The notes under the pieces were generated by a model. It was not told where the DNA came from. It worked only from the letters and a program-made list of their open reading frames with translations, and did not search any database. A program made the position numbers and the translations under genes. Below are positions 57,593 to 64,000 of a stretch of 64,000 nt of DNA, piece after piece; the first letter of the stretch is position 1; each line of letters starts with the position of its first letter. Origin of the DNA: Methanosarcinaceae archaeon (GTDB taxonomy: Archaea > Halobacteriota > Methanosarcinia > Methanosarcinales > Methanosarcinaceae); NCBI GenBank assembly GCA_030611265.1, contig JAUWQD010000003.1, positions 62,001-126,000 of the forward strand. Direction: 5' to 3'.

Positions 57593-59140
57593 TCAATATT
57601 TTCTGCACTTCCCCTTAACAAAAATAACCGAAACCCCACGCTTATCCAGTTTTTCATTTATTAATTCAAGTAGAATTCCACTCACACCCGCATCAATATC
57701 AAAACTCGAAACATCCGCAACCCCCGCACGCACGACATCGGTCAGGTCAGGAACATCCTGTCCGCCTGTCATTGCAGCAACCTTGTTCGCAAGTACGATA
57801 ACCACCACATCAAACCCGCAGTGAACAGCATTGATGAGCCCAACGATCCCTGAATGCGCCAGACCAAAATCACCTATGACCGCAATTCCTTTTTTCTCGA
57901 ACCCGCACGCAACTGCTATGGATGAACCCAGGGCAAAGCCCGTGTCTACCGCTTCCAGTGGCGCGGGAGCGCTGCGTACCGAACAACCGAGGTCGCCTGC
58001 GACCATCACGTCAAGGCCATGCAGAATGTGATACAAAGGCATGTATGGACAATCATCGCATATCGAACGCACTCCTCTGCCAGCGATCGTCTGGATGTCG
58101 GTGTATTTCACCACCGTGTCGTTATTGATGCGGTCAAGTGCATATTCAATATGCTCGACATCGACCTGCCCGTATGGGAGATGTCCTGTTTTTTTCCCCA
58201 ATACGTTATCAAGTACGCATAGATGAGATTCAATGAACGCTTCGGTTTCCTCAACAATAAGGACGCGCTTGTGTGCCTTCACAAATTCGCGCACGGTATT
58301 GAAAGGGATCGGGTTCACCATGCCAAGTTCGAGATGTGAAACATTGGTGCGCGTGTCCAGAACATTGGCGACCAACGCGGAAGGATAGCCTGATGAGATG
58401 ATGCCAACATCTCCACTTTGCGTCGTGAACCTGTTGAAAGGTGTATGTTCTGCTTCTTCCACAAGTTTGGGGTAAGACTCAATGTGCAATTTTTCGTGTT
58501 TTCCTCGCATTGTGATCGACCATATTGACCTATCAAAAACCACTTTGTGTGTATCATGCTGCGACCTCTTTATTCTCACAATCGCACCTTCGCTTATCTG
58601 CAGTCTGTGTGTGATCCTGATGATTACAGGTGCGCTGACCTGCTCAGATAGTTCAAATGCCTTTACAACAACACTGTATGCGTCCTGCGGTGTTGATGGA
58701 TCATATACTGCGACCTCAGCGATCTCACCATACCATCGGGAATCCTGCTCATTCTGGGAAGCGGCAACTCCAGGGTCATCGCCTGCAAATATTACCAGGC
58801 CTGCACCGATCGTGTGTGTTGCGGATGTTACCAGAGGGTCTGACAATACGTTCATGCCAACGTGTTTGGTTAGTACGAGCGCACGTCTGCCCGACATCGA
58901 TGCACCCAGTGCACTTTCAAGCGCGACCTTCTCATTTGTCATCCATTTTGCATCGATGGTCGTATTTGTATTCACATCCACGTCAACATTCACATCTGTG
59001 TTGTTTTTCAAAAATCTATCCATCACAGCAGTAATGGGATAACCGGCAACTGCCGTGACAAGCGAAACGTTGCTGTCAATGGCTGCAAGATATAATGCTT
59101 CAAGTCCTGTTGTGATCGTTGTTGTCGGTGTCATTTGCAT
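57593..59140 (-). CDS. IorA-like 2-oxoacid:ferredoxin oxidoreductase subunit without ferredoxin domain
   Basis: A 515-residue protein with the indolepyruvate:ferredoxin oxidoreductase alpha-subunit layout. A pyrimidine-binding domain holds the glutamate in TNEKVALESALGAS; the TPP domain shows DLGCSVRSAPAPL, then FALGSSIAVACG and VIVLANKVAAMTGGQ. The C-terminus stops at VKGKCRKY, just where normal IorA continues into two [4Fe-4S] clusters. A partner IorB is not adjacent. Activity would need an external electron carrier, or the protein may have a different substrate. It has a serine/threonine-rich N-terminus (residues 40-62 with repeated Asp/Asn-Thr-Val). Confidence 0.8.
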   Translation of the reverse strand: MQMTPTTTITTGLEALYLAAIDSNVSLVTAVAGYPITAVMDRFLKNNTDVNVDVDVNTNTTIDAKWMTNEKVALESALGASMSGRRALVLTKHVGMNVLSDPLVTSATHTIGAGLVIFAGDDPGVAASQNEQDSRWYGEIAEVAVYDPSTPQDAYSVVVKAFELSEQVSAPVIIRITHRLQISEGAIVRIKRSQHDTHKVVFDRSIWSITMRGKHEKLHIESYPKLVEEAEHTPFNRFTTQSGDVGIISSGYPSALVANVLDTRTNVSHLELGMVNPIPFNTVREFVKAHKRVLIVEETEAFIESHLCVLDNVLGKKTGHLPYGQVDVEHIEYALDRINNDTVVKYTDIQTIAGRGVRSICDDCPYMPLYHILHGLDVMVAGDLGCSVRSAPAPLEAVDTGFALGSSIAVACGFEKKGIAVIGDFGLAHSGIVGLINAVHCGFDVVVIVLANKVAAMTGGQDVPDLTDVVRAGVADVSSFDIDAGVSGILLELINEKLDKRGVSVIFVKGKCRKY

Positions 59141-59183
59141 AGTTATTGAATCAAGCTATTTGGACAGGTTTAGTTATGGGATG

Positions 59184-59197
59184 CGCCGCCTGCGGCG
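59184..59197 (-). terminator. GC-rich palindrome at the 3' end of mmp11
   Basis: The same CGCCGCCTGCGGCG element as at 57535, about 45 nt after the mmp11 stop on the minus strand and preceded by CGAAATCAAAAAAC. Confidence 0.5.
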
Positions 59198-59242
59198 GTT
59201 TCCACGTTTTTTGATTTCGGTTAAACAAATATGGACCAATTA

Positions 59243-60154
59243 TCACAACAATTCCGCATCTCGCCTGATGGACTCATCAGGTCGGGCAAACCACGGCAGT
59301 GCGGCAAGAGCACCAATGACCCCATTGCCGTCAAGCCAGATCTCAACCCCATGGTCTTTTGCATACTCCATGGCAAAGTCGTGGGTGAGTTCACCGCTGC
59401 GGCATTTTTTACTGTATTCGTAAACATTGTTCGCTTCAAAATCCGAAAGAACAACCATTCCGGTCTCATCGGAAACACTATACTTTAAAAGCGCCTCAGC
59501 GAGCTCCTGCAGAAGTTCCTCTTTCGTTTCACTGCTCACACATCCGAATTCCAGCACTGTGGATACGCAGTTCTGAGTCTTTGCGGCAACCGGAAAGAGT
59601 TGTACAAGTGAATGTGACAGGTATATCGAATCGCTGCAACTGAGCTGGCTTGCTATATTGTGGGTCAATGACCATGTCGCACCTTCTTCTTTGGTATCGG
59701 TATCATCAATACCGATCAACACGCGCTCACGCCTTGGTACTGTGATCGTACCTTTTGCTGCGCGCCCGCCACCGGATTCGGTCATATCAGCCCGCAACAC
59801 ACCATCGGCTGTTACCCTGCATTTGGTTGCACCTACTCCGCCACCTCCAAGACCTGCATAGGTGATCTTGACCTCATTGCCTTCCACAAGCACAGACTCG
59901 ATACCTGCGGCGGCAGTGGAAGCCTCAAGTTTAAGTTCGGATGTACCAACCTTTACAAGATACCTGAGCATATCCCCAACTGCCCTGGTTTGCAAGACAA
60001 GTGGTGCATGGGAATAATGGTATCTCGACCATGCTGCGCCGCTGTAACAATTCGTGTGTTCTATGATCTCTGCAAATTCGTTATTGGAATCGCACACCGC
60101 GTATATTCCTTTGTACGGTATCGTATATGGGTCATTAAGGGTTACTTCTCTCAT
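59243..60154 (-). CDS. mmp11: Methanogenesis marker protein 11
   Basis: A 303-residue protein of the methanogenesis marker 11 family, found in methanogens but of unproven role. It has GLGGGGVGATKCRVTADG near residue 100 and the nucleotide-binding GIDDTDTKEEGAT segment near residue 148 shared with TiaS-like enzymes. Conserved cysteines are spread through the central part. It is alone on the minus strand, with the IorA-like gene about 100 nt downstream. Confidence 0.88.
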   Translation of the reverse strand: MREVTLNDPYTIPYKGIYAVCDSNNEFAEIIEHTNCYSGAAWSRYHYSHAPLVLQTRAVGDMLRYLVKVGTSELKLEASTAAAGIESVLVEGNEVKITYAGLGGGGVGATKCRVTADGVLRADMTESGGGRAAKGTITVPRRERVLIGIDDTDTKEEGATWSLTHNIASQLSCSDSIYLSHSLVQLFPVAAKTQNCVSTVLEFGCVSSETKEELLQELAEALLKYSVSDETGMVVLSDFEANNVYEYSKKCRSGELTHDFAMEYAKDHGVEIWLDGNGVIGALAALPWFARPDESIRRDAELL

Positions 60155-60226
60155 CTGTTCCTATTCTATATGCAACCGTTTAAATGTTTTGTTGAATAGC
60201 GGGAAATAACGACATTTTTACGCATC

Positions 60227-60931
60227 TTACCTAACCAAACCCTCATCTTTTAGGCTGACATACCGTCCATCCCCTATTATCACATGGTCAAGCACATCTA
60301 TACCAAGGAGTTTGCCGCCTTCGATAAGTTTCTCTGTGACCGCAATGTCCTCTTTGCTTGGTGTGGGATCGCCGGATGGGTGATTATGTGCAAGAATTAC
60401 GGATGCGGATGATTCCATAAGTGCGGATTTGAATATCTCACGCGGATGCACAATGTTAGCATTCAATGTACCTACCGAAACAACCTCTTCGCGCAGGATC
60501 TGGTTCTTGGTATCAAGAAAGAGCGCGGTCAGTTTTTCCTTTTTCAGTTCACGCATCTTTGGATACAGGAGGGAATGAACATCGGCAGGCGACCTGATCT
60601 TTCGTATGGGTTCGTCGGTAAATGTTTCGAGTTTTCTTGCAAGTTCGAATATGGCAGCGATCTGAGTCGCTTTTGCAGGGCCGATCCCATGTATCTCTGT
60701 GAGTTTTGTTACATTTGCCTGGCTCAACTGCTTGATATTATATTCAGACAGGATGCGGGTGGACATGTTCACTACGTTTTCTTTACTTGAACCTGTGCGC
60801 AAAATGATCGCAAGAAGTTCGGCACTTGAGAGATTCTCTGCACCATATTTTATCAGCCTCTCGCGTGGGCGTTCTTCTTGAGGCATGTCATGGATCTTTA
60901 TTTTATATTCACTCATAGGCGAGATGAACAA
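60227..60931 (-). CDS. radC: RadC/JAB-domain protein
   Basis: A 234-residue protein (229 if it starts at 60916). An N-terminal helix-hairpin-helix (LTEIHGIGPAKATQIAAIFE) precedes the JAB metalloprotease-like domain with the zinc motif ILAHNHPSGDPTPSKED (HxH plus Asp). The family was linked to DNA repair but its role is unclear. An archaeal member is unusual but known. The preceding region 60932-61242 (311 bp) has no supportable gene. Confidence 0.93.
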   Translation of the reverse strand: MFISPMSEYKIKIHDMPQEERPRERLIKYGAENLSSAELLAIILRTGSSKENVVNMSTRILSEYNIKQLSQANVTKLTEIHGIGPAKATQIAAIFELARKLETFTDEPIRKIRSPADVHSLLYPKMRELKKEKLTALFLDTKNQILREEVVSVGTLNANIVHPREIFKSALMESSASVILAHNHPSGDPTPSKEDIAVTEKLIEGGKLLGIDVLDHVIIGDGRYVSLKDEGLVR

Positions 60932-61242
60932 TGTGCATACATGATAAAATAATCGATTTATTGAGGTTAAGATTTTAAAGTGGTGAACACAATGTAATAG
61001 TAGTGAGTCTAATGATCGGATGAATATCCTATTAGATACTGCGACGACTACTAAATATGCCTAAATTACCACAAGCAAGTGGGGACAAGCATGTGTCAGC
61101 TTTTGAGGCGGCTGGCTGGTAAGTGAACCATATTTGACCAACGAAGAATATCTGAAATATTTTCATGGAAGATGAGAATTTGGAGATGCACCGCCGCTCC
61201 ACGCTTGTTGTTTAGTCACACAGTACGCTTGCGGTTTTTGAT

Positions 61243-61998
61243 ATGATGAAACAAGTTCGATATGGCTACAAAATTACACAGGAGGTATCCAACATTATTA
61301 AATCATCCATAGAAACGCAATTGGTTGAAACCAAAAATGAACTTGAGGGTATGCTTGCCTATCCGGATGAAGAATTGATCGACATCATTAAAGAGGTAGG
61401 ATTCGAATGCGACCTCTGTGGGCGCTGCTGCACGAATGAATTCAATGACCATGTATTTCTGCTGGACAAGGACACGGCTTGGCTGAAAAAGATCGACCCA
61501 TCAGTGATCGTGCCAGCACCATATTATGAGTTTTGCGACCAAAACGGCAGGTTCTATGTGTCAGGCTATGCGTTAAAAACCAAGCCGGATGGTTCATGCA
61601 CATTCCTGACAAATGGTCGCTGCAAAATATACGACTCCCGTCCGAGCATTTGTAGGTTGTATCCATATATGTTACACTACGAAGCCGATGAGGGTGACAA
61701 ACTTGAGTGGCGCCAGATAGGCGGTTTGAATGAACACGGGAACTATCATACAGACATCGATGACGATGAGTGCAAGAGGATCGCAATAGACATCAAAGAG
61801 TACGAGGCCGGATATCTCAACCAGAAGATCGCATTCTTAAGTGCGGTCGATGAACATTTCAAGAAAGAAGGGTTGAGGCATGTACAGGGAGTATATGATC
61901 GTGAGATGAGGCGGTTCAAAAAAGGCGGGGAGATCGAGGTATTTGTATTCTTTGATGGGGAGTTTGAGAGTGTGAAATTGACGCAGGGTTCTAATTAA
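61243..61998 (+). CDS. YkgJ-family cysteine cluster protein
   Basis: A 251-residue protein with a zinc/iron-chelating domain: CDLCGRCCTNEFNDHVF near residues 57-73 and GRCKIYDSRPSICRLYPYM near residues 125-143, the pattern of the YkgJ/FliB-type family. The function is unknown in archaea. N- and C-terminal extensions are charged and helical. Transcribed alone. Confidence 0.82.
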   Translation: MMKQVRYGYKITQEVSNIIKSSIETQLVETKNELEGMLAYPDEELIDIIKEVGFECDLCGRCCTNEFNDHVFLLDKDTAWLKKIDPSVIVPAPYYEFCDQNGRFYVSGYALKTKPDGSCTFLTNGRCKIYDSRPSICRLYPYMLHYEADEGDKLEWRQIGGLNEHGNYHTDIDDDECKRIAIDIKEYEAGYLNQKIAFLSAVDEHFKKEGLRHVQGVYDREMRRFKKGGEIEVFVFFDGEFESVKLTQGSN

Positions 61999-62074
61999 AA
62001 GCATGTGGTTTTCTGTGTGGGAGTGCGGATCATAACGAAATGACAAAAAAGTAGATGTGCTAAACAAGTGTAAA

Positions 62075-62195
62075 TGCATTGATTTTTAACCCGCACATGA
62101 ACTAAAAACATTGAATTTTAAACCACGTGTGAATTAAAAACATTGAATTTTAAACCACGTGTGAATTAAAAACATCGATTTTTAACCCACGAGAT
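62075..62195. repeat. Tandem repeat, 32-bp unit, about 3.8 copies
   Basis: Units begin at 62075, 62107, 62139 and 62171 with the consensus AACATTGAATTTTAAACCAC followed by GTGTGAATTAAA. The middle two copies are nearly identical and the outer ones diverged. The unit has no spacer, so it is not CRISPR. It is part of the 450-bp gene-free stretch 61999-62449, which also holds the GC-rich palindromes at 62254 and 62403. Confidence 0.85.
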
Positions 62196-62253
62196 GTTGT
62201 GCAAATTTATAGAAAAACGGTATTTGCTTAGCGTTTTTTGACGCCGATTCAAT

Positions 62254-62267
62254 CCGCCGCAGGCGGC
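62254..62267. repeat. GC-rich palindrome, reverse orientation
   Basis: CCGCCGCAGGCGGC, the complement of the element at 62403, in the gene-free stretch about 255 nt after the YkgJ gene stop. Confidence 0.55.
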
Positions 62268-62402
62268 ACACCCCACCATTAACGATAAAATGCTTATATT
62301 TTCTCAATACTAAATATATTCGCTGTTGATGATGTATTCCAACATTGCTAAGAAAACCTTCGCTAATGATTTAGTTCATTCATATTAGTATGTATGAAAT
62401 AT

Positions 62403-62416
62403 GCCGCCTGCGGCGG
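62403..62416 (-). terminator. GC-rich palindrome at the 3' end of the radical SAM gene
   Basis: GCCGCCTGCGGCGG, about 34 nt after the stop of the radical SAM gene on the minus strand and preceded by CTGAAACTAAAACC. It has the same design as the elements at 57535 and 59184. Confidence 0.5.
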
Positions 62417-62449
62417 TTGCATCGGTTTTAGTTTCAGAAAAAAGCCCCC

Positions 62450-63556
62450 TCATTCCCAAACCCCTGTCAATTTCCCATCAAGCGCCATCCTGCCAAGAGT
62501 TCGTTTGACATCCCTGCCAACTTTTGAAGGCATCACATCTGCATACGGAGTATCAGGCAGGGGTGTCAGATAGTGCGCTCGCACACTGCCACCTTTTTTG
62601 CTGATAAATTTTATGAGTTTTAAACTGTCCTGCTGGTCTTCTTCAGTTTCATCTGGATAACCAAAAATGAAATCAACATTTGGCGTTATTCCATGGCTTG
62701 TGCACCGTTCAACTGCTGTGATTACATCATCGACGGTATGTCCTCTCCGCATTTCCTTGAGCATCCTGTCACTGCCGGACTGCGCACCGAGGCTGAGTGT
62801 TTCGTTGGTGCAGTACTGGACAATCATCTCCAGCGCCTCATCAGTGACAAATTCGGGTCGCACTTCAGATGGGAATGTGCCAAAATATATTTGTTTGTCT
62901 TCCATTTTGTTAAGAGTCGAAAGCAGTTTTTCAACCTTGTCAAAATGAGGATGTATTCCATCACTACCATACGCAAAAGCGTTCGAGGACGTAAACCTCA
63001 GGTCACTGTAATGTTTTGCACATTTTACGATCGAATCGATACTCCTGTGCCGCACCTTCTTTCCAAAAAGTCGAGGGGTCTGGCAGTATTTGCAACTCCA
63101 CGGGCATCCTCTGCTAATTTCTATGGGCGCAAGAAGTGTTTTCGGGTCAAAACAGGGATAGTTGTTCAGGTCAACGTGGTCACGTTTGCCTGTAAACACT
63201 ACATTGCCAATCGGATCTTTATATGCGATTCCCTTAACCCTATTTACATCTCCGCCCGATTCGAGTGTCTGTAATAGATGGGGGAGTGTTTCCTCACCCT
63301 CTCCTATCACCACGTAATCGAAATGCTCAAGTGTCTCCTCCGGTGCGCCGGAAGGATGGGGGCCGCCTGCTATGAATATCGAATCTGTAGTTGCTTTGTC
63401 CACTTCCTGAAAAACAGACTCTGTCTGTTTTGTAACGAAACTGTACAGCATAATCCCGTCTTTCGGTTCTTTCACAAGGGATGCTTTCGGAACCAGGGGG
63501 GCAAGTGCCGCAAGGCTGTACGAGTTTTTCTTGTTCCATCGAAAATAGGTATTCAT
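62450..63556 (-). CDS. B12-binding-domain radical SAM protein (MJ1487-like)
   Basis: A 368-residue protein from the ATG at 63556 (MNTYFRWNKKNSYSLAALAP). The N-terminal third resembles a cobalamin-binding domain (SIFIAGGPHPSGAPEETL, VIGEGEETLPHLL) without the classical DXHXXG histidine that I can see. The radical SAM motif is CPWSCKYCQTPR near residue 150. The family corresponds to MJ1487-type proteins conserved in methanogens; the substrate is unknown. An upstream start at 63589 is possible. Confidence 0.8.
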   Translation of the reverse strand: MNTYFRWNKKNSYSLAALAPLVPKASLVKEPKDGIMLYSFVTKQTESVFQEVDKATTDSIFIAGGPHPSGAPEETLEHFDYVVIGEGEETLPHLLQTLESGGDVNRVKGIAYKDPIGNVVFTGKRDHVDLNNYPCFDPKTLLAPIEISRGCPWSCKYCQTPRLFGKKVRHRSIDSIVKCAKHYSDLRFTSSNAFAYGSDGIHPHFDKVEKLLSTLNKMEDKQIYFGTFPSEVRPEFVTDEALEMIVQYCTNETLSLGAQSGSDRMLKEMRRGHTVDDVITAVERCTSHGITPNVDFIFGYPDETEEDQQDSLKLIKFISKKGGSVRAHYLTPLPDTPYADVMPSKVGRDVKRTLGRMALDGKLTGVWE

Positions 63557-63601
63557 CTCGTCTCCTGTGTGAATGTCTGCCTGTTTCACTCGTCCGTCAC
63601 T

Positions 63602-64000
63602 TTACTGTATTATCGTGAACGGAACAAGGGTGAAACAAAGTATCCCAAGCACGAAGGTAATGACTCCGATGGCCATCCGATTGTTGTCAAGTTCTATCTC
63701 GTCATCGAGGGGTGTGGGATGCCCTGCTGCTGCAAATAATGACAGTAACAATGCCCAGAATATCCAGATGAATCCGCTCTGTTTCGTGATAAAGGTCACA
63801 TATATGCCTATAACAAGCAGTATGTATGGCATCATCGAGGAAACATATTTCGCTTTTTCACCCATCATTGCACGGAGGACATGACCGCCATCAAGTTGTC
63901 CTGATGGCAGGAGATTCAAGAGGGTGACTAACATTCCGACCCATCCAGCGAATGCCACCGGATGGATGAATTCGCCAACCGAACCTACAAGGTTTACGAG
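63602..64000 (-). CDS. Site-2 protease family (M50) metalloprotease, C-terminal part
   Basis: The frame is open to the window edge, so the gene begins outside. The visible part shows LNLLPSGQLDGGHVLRAM, the second zinc motif of M50 intramembrane proteases (the aspartate ligand in LDGGH), and several later hydrophobic segments. The HEXXH motif would lie in the missing part. It is 46 nt upstream of the radical SAM gene on the same strand. Confidence 0.85.
   Translation of the reverse strand, partial: LVNLVGSVGEFIHPVAFAGWVGMLVTLLNLLPSGQLDGGHVLRAMMGEKAKYVSSMMPYILLVIGIYVTFITKQSGFIWIFWALLLSLFAAAGHPTPLDDEIELDNNRMAIGVITFVLGILCFTLVPFTIIQ

Noticed and set aside
62075-62195. Possible CRISPR array
   Set aside because: Repeats are directly adjacent without spacers, and no cas genes are in the window.

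Overview
The window reads as chromosome of a methanogenic archaeon, most likely a member of the Methanosarcinaceae. Evidence: a complete methyl-coenzyme M reductase operon (mcrBDCGA), the MCR-maturation gene mmp10 and methanogenesis marker 11, DNA polymerase D large subunit, O-phosphoseryl-tRNA synthetase (SepS), Hef and Hel308 helicases, a DUF1699 protein, AhbC of the archaeal heme pathway, and a glucosyl-3-phosphoglycerate synthase known from salt-adapted relatives such as Methanococcoides. The genus cannot be fixed from sequence reading alone.

Layout. 1-1.75 kb: end of an archaeal thymidylate synthase, then aroA. 1.9-6.8 kb: mcrBDCGA on the minus strand, sharing an AT-rich divergent promoter region with mmp10, whose product methylates an arginine of McrA. 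8.5-12 kb: DNA polymerase II large subunit. 12-15.5 kb: an accessory island with a Septu-like PtuAB defence pair, a nucleotidyltransferase antitoxin whose HEPN partner is truncated, and a pRiA4b-ORF3-like protein. The island ends in a decayed copy of the polymerase 5' end. 15.6-20.5 kb: branched-chain amino-acid genes cimA-ilvB-ilvN-ilvC. 20.6-23 kb: a nitroreductase with a decayed tandem duplicate, a DUF1989 protein and a MITE-like repeat. 23-24.9 kb: an uncharacterised operon of two roadblock-fold proteins and two small membrane proteins. 25.1-26.4 kb: a ThiC paralogue that may be a hydroxybenzimidazole synthase. 27-35.3 kb: glyS, hef, and a translin-sepS-DUF169 run.

35.4-39.4 kb: a deletion scar joining two gene fragments (one an FTR1 iron permease), an HTH regulator with an Fe-S membrane protein, a 62-bp palindrome, a ThiF-type E1 enzyme, and tRNAs for Val, Phe and Gly. 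39.4-42.4 kb: AI-2E-type transporter, flavodoxin and canonical thiC. 42.5-45.9 kb: two paralogous CheF-like proteins flanking a KaiC/ArlH-like ATPase. 46.1-48 kb: a PRTase plus DprA pair resembling the ShosTA antiphage toxin-antitoxin. 48.1-53.6 kb: hel308, hisD, DUF1699 and gpgS. 53.8-57.1 kb: cobA-hemD-(IscA-like)-ahbC, making siroheme and then heme. 57.3-64 kb: a small MITE, an IorA-like protein without its ferredoxin domain, mmp11, radC, a YkgJ-type protein, tandem repeats, a B12-binding radical SAM protein and the start of a site-2 protease.

The best candidates for undescribed biology are the CheF-like/KaiC-like cluster, the roadblock-membrane operon, and the archaeal ShosTA-like pair. 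All functions are inferred from motifs and family knowledge; no database search was run.
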